Below are positions 38,098 through 47,317 of a DNA stretch of 64,000 nt, piece by piece; the stretch's first letter is position 1; each line of letters starts with the position of its first letter. The translations under genes were made by a program, and so were the position numbers. The DNA is from Clostridia bacterium (lineage in GTDB: Bacteria; Bacillota; Clostridia; Christensenellales; Pumilibacteraceae), in assembly GCA_022791915.1 (NCBI GenBank), contig JAAWAB010000003.1, positions 55,518-119,517 on the forward strand, in the 5' to 3' direction. The notes below the pieces were generated by a model that made no database searches, was not told where the DNA came from, and was given only the letters and a program-made list of their open reading frames with translations.

Positions 38098-40013
38098 TTT
38101 TCCGCTTTTACTCCTTTTCTTCTTCGCAATAAAATTCCGGCTATGCCGCAAAGCATAAACGCCGTGCCCGTTACGCCAAACGGTGTTACAACCGAACCGC
38201 ATCCCGATTTTTTATCGTCAGACGGTGCCATTCCTTCATTTCCGCCCTGATTCTCATCGGGCGGCGGAGGATTCTCATCTCCACCCGGCGGCACGGAAGT
38301 AAACGACACCGATATCGGATTGCTATAAAGAATATAGCCGTCACGTTCGCTTTGCAGAATTACCTGCGCTCCGTGTTCCGACTTCCGATACGCAAAGACC
38401 GAAAGTTCTTCTTCCGTAGTTTCCCGTCCGTATGTTTCCACATCGGCTGTAAACTTCGCATTAGATAAATTCGTGTCGACTGCCACCGTATACGATTCGG
38501 AAGGAATAATTCGTTTCTGACAATCCCGAAGCGTATCGGCATAATTATTGGTTATTCCCACAATACCCGTTATCGCCGCCGCTTTAACTTCTGCCAAAGA
38601 GTAATACGTCCAGGCATAAGCAAGATATCCGCGGTTTTTCAGATTCCTTTCTTCAAAATACATATGGTCGTTGCGCGCATCGCAAATCGTATTGTGCTTT
38701 TGTAACGATTTCAAATCTCCTGCTGCCGTTCCCTGCGTGCAACCGTTTAAGTATGCCGTGGGAATCTCGGGGATTTTTTCCTTCATAGACAGCAACATCG
38801 ATTGTGAAAAAGCAATTACCACTACTTTGTCATACATATTATACTGACGAAGCTTGTTTGCAAACAGTTCGACGATTTTTTCTTTCACCGTTTTGATTTC
38901 ACACACCAACACGCAATCTTCTACGGTTTGAAAGTACTTGAAAATATCATCGATTGTTGGAATCGAACACGGCTCACCCACCTCTTGTCCGTTGCTGTTT
39001 TTAGTCACTTTATACTGCCGCAACTGTGCGAGCGTCATGTTTTCGGGGTCTTTGGCGGGTCCGTCTGTTCGAGCAGATAAATCACTGTCATGCATGATGA
39101 AAATTTCATCGTCTGCGCTTACTTTCATATCGATTTCCACAGCGGTTGCCCCGCCCTTGTACGCAGAAACACAACACTCCAATGTGTTTTCAGGCATTGA
39201 CATAGGCAATCCGCGATGACCGATATTGTAAAACGGACGCGCTATCGAATTTTGCTCATACGTATCGTATAACGGATACAATGTTCGCGTATCCGCATTT
39301 GTGATAATACCGTAAGCGCCGCTCGAAACGGCGGCAAATAAATCAAATTCATCCGCTATTTCGGCATATGTCCATACCGCTTTGAACCGTGCATGCAGAT
39401 AATATACTGCATCGGAAGTTGCCTGCTCCGCCGATAGCGCCACAATGTGCGCAAACGAAGTGTTTGTTTCTTTCACAACTTCGGATAACGAAAGTTCTGC
39501 CGTTTGAGCGGAATAGTCTACAATTCCGCGTATCGATTCGTTCGCCGTACGCGCCGATTTTACAAGCGCGGCGTCTCCCGACATGACCGCTATATCGTAA
39601 ATATCATTCTCCCGTAGCCATGTAGATAAAGACGCGACGGTAGCCGAATCATGCACATACACCACAGTAAGTACACCGCTTGTTTTGAGTCCTTTGAGCG
39701 CGGTGTATATCTCCGCCAACGTGCCGATTTTTTCATCCGTTCCCTTTTTCACCGCATCGAGATTTTCATTTACGTGCACAATCACGTTGGACGGACGCAT
39801 TGTTGCCGTATACGTTGCGTATTCTTCCGCCTGATTCTCTCTGTTCCATTCAGCCACGAGCGACGGAGCCAAATCGAGCTTTGCGGCATATGTTTTTGTA
39901 TCGATAATGCGCGGCACCGCTGCATTTGCCGAAACGGCACCGAATGTTCCCAGTATACTAATGCACAGCAGTGCTATGATACACATAATACCATGCTTTC
40001 TTTTTATTTTCAT
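38094..40013 (-). CDS. Secreted, C-terminally anchored glycerophosphodiester phosphodiesterase-family protein
   Basis: 639 residues. A signal peptide (about 1-30, cut near SANAA) is followed by about 220 residues of unassigned alpha/beta sequence. A GDPD catalytic domain follows, with NIGHRGLPMSMPENTLE, VEIDMKVSADDEIFIMHDSDLSARTDG and EIKTVKEKIVELF. Then come an Ig-like segment, a Pro/Glu-rich linker, and an unusual tail: KKSGCGS, about 20 hydrophobic residues, RRRK. ATG 40013 is used because GGGAGAAG precedes it. It may cleave phosphodiesters of teichoic-acid or glycan material on the cell surface. Confidence 0.85.
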   Translation of the reverse strand: MKIKRKHGIMCIIALLCISILGTFGAVSANAAVPRIIDTKTYAAKLDLAPSLVAEWNRENQAEEYATYTATMRPSNVIVHVNENLDAVKKGTDEKIGTLAEIYTALKGLKTSGVLTVVYVHDSATVASLSTWLRENDIYDIAVMSGDAALVKSARTANESIRGIVDYSAQTAELSLSEVVKETNTSFAHIVALSAEQATSDAVYYLHARFKAVWTYAEIADEFDLFAAVSSGAYGIITNADTRTLYPLYDTYEQNSIARPFYNIGHRGLPMSMPENTLECCVSAYKGGATAVEIDMKVSADDEIFIMHDSDLSARTDGPAKDPENMTLAQLRQYKVTKNSNGQEVGEPCSIPTIDDIFKYFQTVEDCVLVCEIKTVKEKIVELFANKLRQYNMYDKVVVIAFSQSMLLSMKEKIPEIPTAYLNGCTQGTAAGDLKSLQKHNTICDARNDHMYFEERNLKNRGYLAYAWTYYSLAEVKAAAITGIVGITNNYADTLRDCQKRIIPSESYTVAVDTNLSNAKFTADVETYGRETTEEELSVFAYRKSEHGAQVILQSERDGYILYSNPISVSFTSVPPGGDENPPPPDENQGGNEGMAPSDDKKSGCGSVVTPFGVTGTAFMLCGIAGILLRRRKGVKAEK

Positions 40014-40032
40014 AGCCACGCTTCTCCCAATT

Positions 40033-41592
40033 TTATTCTGCTTTATCGGATAGCACCGTGAAACTCTTTGCCGGCAAAGTGACGTATGCAATACCGCCCG
40101 ACGTATTTACGGATGTGTACGCGCTCGGCAGAACCACGGCACGGTCTTCGGGAATGGATGCTTCGGTAATTCGGTATACGTTCATACTGTCGGCACGGTC
40201 AATGCCTCCGTATACAATTCCCACTTTCTTGCTTACCGTATCGTTATTTACGCACATATAACTCCACGAGCCGTCCGGCAACTTATACGCCGTCATGATT
40301 ACTTTATCATCCTGTGATTCAATAGGATAGACGTAGCTACCGATATCCGAATATTTGCATATCAAACCGTAAAAGTAGTACTCGGGATGTGCTTTCCAGT
40401 TATTATCGCGGTATTGCCACAATCCCATCGTATGTACATAGCTGTTTGTGAAGAATGTGTCCCCCAATATATAGTGATTGAGTGCCGTCACGCCTTTTTC
40501 GGTAGACGCCAACACAATACGCGCAATATACAACCCGGCATCATAATCGTCTATATCCGTTTTGTTAACGGCGTCAATAAAGTGCTTTCCTTGGCAGAAC
40601 TCGGAAATATAGAAACTCTTTCCGAACCCTTTGCAAACCTCCATAATATCTTCAAAATAGTTTTCCGCCGCTTCAATCGGGTCGTTGTTATCCCAATTAT
40701 AGTTGCCCGTACCCATGATATCGAACACGTCTTTCAACGGTTCTTGTTCGTCTTTGAAGTATTTGGGATTATACCCTGCGTTGGAGTGTCCGATAAACGT
40801 CACTTTATCTCGTATTCCTTCTTTGCGGAGTCGCGCGTCAATGAGTTTGCAGCATTTGACATATTCATCCCACACAATCGCGCCGCTGGAATTGATAAAC
40901 ATTTCGGCAATCACGCTGAATCCGTAAATGCAGGTATACTTTTTGGTGTTGACTAAATAATCGAGTAACACGTAAATATTTTCGGCATATTCGGCATACC
41001 CATGGAAATCGGCGGTTTCTTTGGGACCTACCACCCACTGATTTTTTATTTTATCACCGCCTATATCATCGGCGCGATAGCCCATCCAAGTGCCGTCCGT
41101 ATATTTTCCGTCATACGACTTGAACCAAGCATAACAACCATACCAACTCAAATCCACATTGATGTGGTACTTCTCGCATATATCTAAAATCTTATACAAA
41201 GCTTGCATTTCCACACATTCGAAATCCACGCCTTCGGCATCATAGTCAAACACTTCGGGGTCATCGTTATCGTTGGCGCGTTCAAAAAATTCGGGAAAAA
41301 ACTTAATGCGCGTAAATTGCAAATTCATGTCTTTGATTCGCTGTTCGAGCATGACCTCTTCTTCGGCAGTCAAATGATTCCACGGCATATATACGTCGGT
41401 ATCAATCTGCGCACCGAATCCCACGGTAGGGTCAGGCAAACTTTTTCCTACGTCGTAACGGTCATAGCCGTCCGCTACCGTGAGATTTGTCAATTCCTTT
41501 TTTGTATTTGAATTGTTCTCGCCATTATTTCCGCATGCAAACAGCGTAAAAGCAAACACTACGGAAAGCAAACAACATATAATTTTTTTCAT
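40033..41592 (-). CDS. Lipoprotein, probable clan GH-A glycoside hydrolase
   Basis: 519 residues. The lipobox LFAC puts the lipid on Cys20. The body looks like a TIM barrel of clan GH-A (GH30/GH39/GH5-like): FGAQIDTDVYM at the start, RIKFFPEFFERAND, VDLSWYGCYAWF, FSVIAEMF (candidate acid/base Glu) and FYISEFCQG (candidate nucleophile Glu). A C-terminal beta domain ends YVTLPAKSFTVLSDK, as in GH30-type proteins. It is a paralog of the next gene upstream. The family number could not be fixed, and catalytic residues are by motif only. Confidence 0.75.
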   Translation of the reverse strand: MKKIICCLLSVVFAFTLFACGNNGENNSNTKKELTNLTVADGYDRYDVGKSLPDPTVGFGAQIDTDVYMPWNHLTAEEEVMLEQRIKDMNLQFTRIKFFPEFFERANDNDDPEVFDYDAEGVDFECVEMQALYKILDICEKYHINVDLSWYGCYAWFKSYDGKYTDGTWMGYRADDIGGDKIKNQWVVGPKETADFHGYAEYAENIYVLLDYLVNTKKYTCIYGFSVIAEMFINSSGAIVWDEYVKCCKLIDARLRKEGIRDKVTFIGHSNAGYNPKYFKDEQEPLKDVFDIMGTGNYNWDNNDPIEAAENYFEDIMEVCKGFGKSFYISEFCQGKHFIDAVNKTDIDDYDAGLYIARIVLASTEKGVTALNHYILGDTFFTNSYVHTMGLWQYRDNNWKAHPEYYFYGLICKYSDIGSYVYPIESQDDKVIMTAYKLPDGSWSYMCVNNDTVSKKVGIVYGGIDRADSMNVYRITEASIPEDRAVVLPSAYTSVNTSGGIAYVTLPAKSFTVLSDKAE

Positions 41593-41621
41593 CTTGTTTT
41601 CTCCTTATTTTTTCACGGATT

Positions 41622-43199
41622 TCATTGTTTATCGGAAAGTACTACAAAACTTTTTGCGGGAAGTTGAAAATACGCTACTCCGTCGCGCGTATCCACAGTC
41701 GACGAAGGCACGGGCACTTTCCGCTCTCCCGTTTCGGGTATAGACGCACCCGTCAAACGGATATACCCCATGGAATCGGGGCGGTCCGCCCGTCCGTTGA
41801 CCAACGCAATTTTTTTGCTCGACGTTCCGCTGTTGGTAGCAAAGTACGCCCATTTTCCGTTCGGAAGTTTCAAAGCCGCAATGCTCACTTCGTCATCGGA
41901 ACCTTCGGCATAGCTATCGGTTACAGGAAAAATCGTACTTCCGAATTCCGAGTATTTGCACAACAGTGCCCACGAATACCAAATGGGTTTTGCCTTCCAA
42001 GCAATTCCGTCTCCGTCGTCGTCACGGAACGTAAACATTCCCAATTCGTTGAGCGTTCCGTCGTAATAACATTCGGAAAAAATAAAGTATTTGATGTTGG
42101 TGCACCCGCCATTCAAAAAATTGACGGCAATACGTGCCATGCAATGCGCCCGTTCATACGTTTCCGAATCGTAATTGCTTACAGGCGTTTTGAAATTCGA
42201 CGTGCCGCTCTCCGCCACTCCCCAACTGATATTGTATTTGTCACAAACGGCAACGTACCGTTTGGCAAAATCCAACATAGCGCGGTTGGTGCTCTCGTCT
42301 TTGAACGCATACACCGAACTGGTGGCTTTATCATACGTCATTTTGCTCAAATAGGAATTGTCGTACAATACGGGGTCGTTATTGTAATCGGCAGGTCCCG
42401 AAAAGCGAACTTTTCCGTCCAGACTGTAATCGCGCAAACGTTCTTTTACCAAATTGCAAATGCGTATGTACTGCGCCGTATTCCCGTGCCCGAATATGCC
42501 CTCCGGCTCGGGAAACAAACTGTATTCGTAAATACAGGTATATTTTTTAACGTTAATCAGATAGTGCAAACAAGCCGCAACCGATTCGGCATATTCTTCG
42601 TCGGGATGAGCGGTAAGCGTAGGACGCACCATCCAGGAATCGATTCCGTTTTCGCCGAATTTGCCGCCTAACCAACTTCCGTTCACTTTGCCGTCTTCGG
42701 ACGCGAACGACGTGCGACACCCGTACCAACTTAAATCGACCTTTACGTTGTTTTTCTCGAATACATCAAGCAACCGGTACAAATATCCCATTTCTATGGA
42801 CGAAAAATCTACGTTAGGGCTATTAAAATCGAATACGGACGGGTCGTCGTTATCGTTTCCGCGTTCATACATCTCGGGATAAAAACGGATACGCACGCTT
42901 TGCAATTCCATTTCTTCCAAAGCGTCCACTTGTATCTGCCATTCTTCTTCGGTGATTCCGTTTAGCTTTTCCAGTATGCACGTGTCGAATTGCGCTCCGA
43001 ACCCTTCGGTCTTGCGCATGCTTTCCTTTACGTCATAACGCGAATACCCTTCTTGCACGCTCTCTACCGTGATTTCCGTTTTGGACGAAGCGGGCGGCGA
43101 ATCGTCGCCCGAAGGCGACTTTTCGTTTCCGCAACCGCCCAACGCCGAAAACGTCAACACAGCTCCCAAAAGGCAACCGACAATTTTACGTTTTTTCAT
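41622..43199 (-). CDS. Lipoprotein, probable clan GH-A glycoside hydrolase (paralog)
   Basis: 525 residues with lipobox LGGC (Cys23). It aligns along its whole length with the downstream neighbour: SRYDVKESMRKTEGFGAQFDT, RIRFYPEMYERGNDNDDPSVFDF, VDLSWYGCRTSF, YLINVKKYTCIYEYSLFPEPEG (candidate acid/base) and SWGVAESGTSNF (candidate nucleophile), ending FQLPAKSFVVLSDK. The candidate catalytic loops differ between the copies, so substrates may differ. Tandem duplication in the same operon is likely. A weak ribosome site (AAAGGA, 11 bases) precedes the start. Confidence 0.75.
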   Translation of the reverse strand: MKKRKIVGCLLGAVLTFSALGGCGNEKSPSGDDSPPASSKTEITVESVQEGYSRYDVKESMRKTEGFGAQFDTCILEKLNGITEEEWQIQVDALEEMELQSVRIRFYPEMYERGNDNDDPSVFDFNSPNVDFSSIEMGYLYRLLDVFEKNNVKVDLSWYGCRTSFASEDGKVNGSWLGGKFGENGIDSWMVRPTLTAHPDEEYAESVAACLHYLINVKKYTCIYEYSLFPEPEGIFGHGNTAQYIRICNLVKERLRDYSLDGKVRFSGPADYNNDPVLYDNSYLSKMTYDKATSSVYAFKDESTNRAMLDFAKRYVAVCDKYNISWGVAESGTSNFKTPVSNYDSETYERAHCMARIAVNFLNGGCTNIKYFIFSECYYDGTLNELGMFTFRDDDGDGIAWKAKPIWYSWALLCKYSEFGSTIFPVTDSYAEGSDDEVSIAALKLPNGKWAYFATNSGTSSKKIALVNGRADRPDSMGYIRLTGASIPETGERKVPVPSSTVDTRDGVAYFQLPAKSFVVLSDKQ

Positions 43200-43237
43200 A
43201 GCGATTTCATTCCTTTCGCTTTACGCTTTTACGCACT

Positions 43238-44587
43238 TTATTGTACTTGTTTTCTGCGCCGTATAAGTAATAAGCCCGCAGATAAAACAGCCAAAACCGC
43301 ACCCGTCACGCATGTTCCCGCAAGACTGCCTTTGCAACCTTTTTTGGATTCTTCGGGTTTCTCGTTGCCCGTGTTGTTTCCGTCATCGGGATTGCCGTCG
43401 GGCACGGTAGCCTTGTTTACGCGAATTGTGGCATATGTAATCTCCGATTTTTCGCCTGCCGTTGCACGAAAATCAATGTCGTATGAACCCGCTTCTTCGG
43501 GTGTCCAAATCCAGTACCCGTTGCGAATCGTCCCCAAACTCTGTCCGTTACACGTTACCGAATATTCCAACGGGTCGTCGCCTTCGTACTGGAAAATGTT
43601 CGACATGCGCACTTCGATTTCTTCGCCCGTATCGTAACTTGCGGCGGGGGTAAAAGGAATCACTTCAATATCGAATTCGGGTTTATCGCAAATTTCAAAC
43701 GGTTCGGTATTATCGTTATCGTACGAAGTGATTTGCACTTTTTTGATATCCACATAGCAGTTTGTAGTCGAAGAAAGCGCGCCCACGGGAAAATCGCTCG
43801 AAGTCCAGTACCCCAACCAGCCGCTCGTCGTGCTAAACGGAATATCCTGTTTTGCATTGATAGACTGGCAAAAAACGTCTTTATCGCGCTGAAAATAGGA
43901 GAATATTTCCATTCCGTCCATAAAATAGGTAAATCTTTTTCCCTCGTATTCAATCGGATTCCCCTTGCGATCATATTCGATTTTCACGTCGTTCTCAAAG
44001 GTGAATTCAAACCAATGATAAGCGTCATCGTTCCAGTTTGTATTAGCCGTATCTTCCGCAACCACTCTGCGCATTTCGCCGTGTCCCACAAAGCTTTCGT
44101 TCAGGTATAAGGAAGTTTTGGGACTCCCCTGCAAATTTTCAAAGCACACGCTGAAATATGCCTGATTGCCGTTCCACGGACAGGTGGATGCCGCACGGGG
44201 CGCTTCCGAATTTATCATGAACGAAATATACAAATTGGAATAATCGTGCGTGTACTGCCCTTCATCATATCCGCATTCGCTCGGACGCGTAAGGTGTAAC
44301 TTGGCATACATGGAATACTTGAATTCACTGAATTTGTTACTCTGATAAATCGCATAGCAACTGCCGCCGATGTTGAAGTTTTCCATGCGCAAACCGTTTT
44401 GGTCTATCGTAGTCTGCGCGCTTCCCACTTTGTCGGTTAGCCAGTCGTATTTGTTTGCCGCCAAGTTGTTCTTATCGGCAACGGTTACGTCCGCCGATGC
44501 CGTAAGCATGGGAACCAAACAAATTCCCACAGCCAACAACAGAACCGCAAGCACGGGCAATACTCGCCGTAATACTTTCGCCTTCAT
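43238..44587 (-). CDS. Secreted beta-sandwich protein with CGS-type C-terminal anchor
   Basis: 449 residues. A signal peptide (about 1-32, ending TASA) leads into a concanavalin-like beta domain (about 50-300, e.g. YFSVCFENLQG, FEFTFENDVKIEYD) that may bind or process glycan. An Ig-like domain (about 325-400, YSVTCNGQSLGTI ... GSYDIDFRATAG), an Asn/Glu/Pro linker and the tail KKGCKGS-hydrophobic-RRRK follow. A strong AGGAGG fixes ATG 44587. Distantly like LamG/DUF1080 proteins; no catalytic residues identified. Confidence 0.7.
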   Translation of the reverse strand: MKAKVLRRVLPVLAVLLLAVGICLVPMLTASADVTVADKNNLAANKYDWLTDKVGSAQTTIDQNGLRMENFNIGGSCYAIYQSNKFSEFKYSMYAKLHLTRPSECGYDEGQYTHDYSNLYISFMINSEAPRAASTCPWNGNQAYFSVCFENLQGSPKTSLYLNESFVGHGEMRRVVAEDTANTNWNDDAYHWFEFTFENDVKIEYDRKGNPIEYEGKRFTYFMDGMEIFSYFQRDKDVFCQSINAKQDIPFSTTSGWLGYWTSSDFPVGALSSTTNCYVDIKKVQITSYDNDNTEPFEICDKPEFDIEVIPFTPAASYDTGEEIEVRMSNIFQYEGDDPLEYSVTCNGQSLGTIRNGYWIWTPEEAGSYDIDFRATAGEKSEITYATIRVNKATVPDGNPDDGNNTGNEKPEESKKGCKGSLAGTCVTGAVLAVLSAGLLLIRRRKQVQ

Positions 44588-44642
44588 TGATTTTCCTCCT
44601 ATTGCCTTTATCGGCACAAAAATTTTGAGATTTTCTTACCCG

Positions 44643-46307
44643 TTATGCGTCAAGCGCACGGATTTGCAAATAACGCTTGTATTGATCGGTAAGCCATTCA
44701 ATATAATCTTTCGCCTGCTCACGGTATGCTTTGTCCTGCGCGGGATAAGTAGTCGCAGGGTCGCCCGAACCGTTCCAGGCAGGCGTTGCCGCCTGTTGAT
44801 ACATATTGGCTTCCGCGGTGGTAAAATTCACTGCCGCGGCAGCGGGCATGTTGTAAAATAGCATAGCATCCGTCGCGTTTTTCATGGTTGCGGCGCTTTC
44901 GGTCTTTTCAATCCACCCGAGTTCTTCTTCGCTGTAACTGTCGTACAAACGATATGCAAATTCGTCGTTATGCAAAAGAGCGAACACGCCCGAATACGGC
45001 GGCGATACAAAGTAGCGGTCCTCTTTTCCTTCGGGATACGCATAAAATCCTTCGCGTACGTCTACCCAGTGCGTGCCTTTCACACCGTAACGGCACAACT
45101 CGTAATTCTCCGTGTCCGAATACATCCAGTTCAAATACTTCACAAGTAAAGATGCGTTTTTAGAACGTTTGTTCACAATCAAACAGTCGGTCGTGCGCGA
45201 AACTTCGGCAAACCGTCCGCTGTTTTCCACCGCATTCCCTCGCTCGTCCACGGCGTCAAGCGGTCCGAGCACCGTAAACGTAGCGTCTTTTGCTACCGTT
45301 TTCACCTGACGCGCCACGCTGATAAGATTGAGAATATTCGGGTCGGCACAATATACGCCCGCCTTGCCGTTAGAGAAATCGGAAATGCGCTTTTCATCCG
45401 TTTTTACCGTGTTATCCGCTTCCCAAAGCCCTTCGTGTTGCCACATATATTCGTAGGCAAGCATTTTGTCGTATCCTTCGCTCAACCACCCCGGCACAAC
45501 TTCTTTCACGCTTCCGTCCGCATTGTAGTGCACTGCTTTGTACTGATACCCCGCCGTTCCGCATGCGCCTGTTAAAATAGCGAATTCAAGGTCATACGGA
45601 TTGCCGATGAGCGGCATATTACAACCGGGAATCTTTGTTTTCATGGCGCGTAACATGTTGGTAAAATCATTGATTGTGCGGCAGTATGTAAGCGTACCGC
45701 CGGATGCGTCCGCTTCCGCTTTGCTCTCGGTATACCCTGCCTGCGTCATAAAATCTTTGCGCACCAAAATGTTTTTCATTTTGGTTTTGTTTACCGACGG
45801 AATTCCAATCACTTCGCCCGTAAGCGTGGTTACGGCATACATCGCCTCTTTATCCACCGCTTTCAAAAGGTTCTCTCCGTTGTCGGCGATAACGTCGGCA
45901 AGATTCATGCTTACGTCTTGCGTCAGCACCGTTTCTTCCAGTCCCGCCTGCCCCAAATAACTGACAGCCGCATCCCACTGTCCCGTGGTCATCACGCCGC
46001 CGAACCGCGTGTTGAACGAATCGTGCGTTTCGTACATGATTTCCATGTTGATGGCTTCGCCCGTATCTTCGTAGAATTTCTTCTCTATGCAATCTTTCAC
46101 ATAGGCTTCGTCGCTACCCTTCACGTAAGCGCCGTAAATATTGCTTTCGTCTACGTAAATGGTCACCTTTGCGGCGTTGCGTTTCGCCGTTTCCCAAGGT
46201 ACTTTTTCTCCGTTGCCACTCGGATTGTTCCCATTATCCGAGTTTCCGCAAGCGGTTACGGCAAACGCCATAAACACCGCCAGCACCAGTCCCAACACTT
46301 TCTTCAC
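44643..46307 (-). CDS. ABC transporter solute-binding lipoprotein (LplA/family 1 type)
   Basis: 554 residues. The start is GTG 46307, set by GGAGG 8 bases upstream. The lipobox VTAC places the lipid on Cys20. The body matches large polysaccharide or oligosaccharide-binding lipoproteins (KVTIYVDESNIYGAYV ... WDAAVSYLGQAGLEE ... GEVIGIPSVNKTKMKNILVRKDFM). It would deliver oligosaccharides to the two permeases encoded just upstream in the same operon. Confidence 0.9.
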   Translation of the reverse strand: MKKVLGLVLAVFMAFAVTACGNSDNGNNPSGNGEKVPWETAKRNAAKVTIYVDESNIYGAYVKGSDEAYVKDCIEKKFYEDTGEAINMEIMYETHDSFNTRFGGVMTTGQWDAAVSYLGQAGLEETVLTQDVSMNLADVIADNGENLLKAVDKEAMYAVTTLTGEVIGIPSVNKTKMKNILVRKDFMTQAGYTESKAEADASGGTLTYCRTINDFTNMLRAMKTKIPGCNMPLIGNPYDLEFAILTGACGTAGYQYKAVHYNADGSVKEVVPGWLSEGYDKMLAYEYMWQHEGLWEADNTVKTDEKRISDFSNGKAGVYCADPNILNLISVARQVKTVAKDATFTVLGPLDAVDERGNAVENSGRFAEVSRTTDCLIVNKRSKNASLLVKYLNWMYSDTENYELCRYGVKGTHWVDVREGFYAYPEGKEDRYFVSPPYSGVFALLHNDEFAYRLYDSYSEEELGWIEKTESAATMKNATDAMLFYNMPAAAAVNFTTAEANMYQQAATPAWNGSGDPATTYPAQDKAYREQAKDYIEWLTDQYKRYLQIRALDA

Positions 46308-46393
46308 CGTTTCGTCCTCCGATACTATTGATTTATTTCCGAAACGCGCCTTTTGCCCGCATACGCAAACAACCGACGCCGTATCCGACAAAT

Positions 46394-47272
46394 TTACTCT
46401 TTTACCCCGCCTACCAGTACGCCGTTAATAAAAAACCGTTGCAAGAAAGGATAAATGATGACAATGGGCAACGTGGAAATAACCACTGCCGCGCTCTTGA
46501 TTCCTTCGGAATTGAGTCCGAGCGTGCTGCCTCCGCCCACCGCGTTGGCAATCGACGAGAAATTCGTATTCAACTCGCGCACAACCGCTTGCACGGGCCA
46601 TAACTGCTTATGCGAGCTGTCCAAAAACAACATTGCCTGAAACCAATCGTTCCAAAGCGCCACCGCCGAATACAGAATAATGGTGGCAATAATGGGAAAA
46701 CCGAGCGGCAACGTGATGCGGAATAAAACCTGCATATTGTTCGCGCCTTCGATTTTTGCCGCCTCGCTCAACGATTCGGGCAAATTTCTGAAAAAGTTCC
46801 GCACCAAAAGAATGTACCAAGCATTCACCGCTCCGGGCAAAATAATGGCAAGCGGTGAATTCATCAACCCCAAGTTGTTAATATTAATATAATACGGAAT
46901 GGTTCCGCCCGCAAACAATATGGGAATCAGCAACAACACGGTGAAAAACTTGCGGAATTGCAGTTCTTTGCGCGTAAGCGCGTAGGCGTAGAGCGAAGTG
47001 GTAACAACCAGCAATGCGGTTGCCGATACGGTAATGATGAGCGAATTAAGCATAGACCGCAAAAACAAATCGGACGCCGTAAATATGTATTTATACGACC
47101 CGAGCGAAAAGCCGTGTATGAATAGGCTGTATCCGTATTTGGTGAGTCCTTCGGTAGAAGTAAACGACGCGCTCACGATAATAATAACGGGAAACACAAA
47201 CGCACACGTAAAGAGCACCATGAGTATGATGTTGCATACGTCGAATACTTTTTCTCCTTTGGATTTAATCAT
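46394..47272 (-). CDS. Carbohydrate ABC transporter permease (YtcP/LplC type)
   Basis: 292 residues with six membrane helices and the cytoplasmic EAA loop SLSEAAKIEGANNMQVLFRITLPLGFPIIAT. It is one half of a CUT1-type heterodimeric permease; the other half is the fused protein 45 bases upstream. GGAG is 12 bases before the ATG, slightly long. No ATPase gene is in the locus, so a shared MsiK/UgpC-type ATPase must be encoded elsewhere. Confidence 0.93.
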   Translation of the reverse strand: MIKSKGEKVFDVCNIILMVLFTCAFVFPVIIIVSASFTSTEGLTKYGYSLFIHGFSLGSYKYIFTASDLFLRSMLNSLIITVSATALLVVTTSLYAYALTRKELQFRKFFTVLLLIPILFAGGTIPYYININNLGLMNSPLAIILPGAVNAWYILLVRNFFRNLPESLSEAAKIEGANNMQVLFRITLPLGFPIIATIILYSAVALWNDWFQAMLFLDSSHKQLWPVQAVVRELNTNFSSIANAVGGGSTLGLNSEGIKSAAVVISTLPIVIIYPFLQRFFINGVLVGGVKE

Positions 47273-47317
47273 ACGATTGCGAATCTCCTTTTCCCGAACG
47301 GTAAAGCGGCGGTACCG

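Noticed and set aside
41625..42671. 348-codon plus-strand frame opposite the lipoprotein glycosidase
   Set aside because: Antisense shadow, composition unlike a real protein, no family match.
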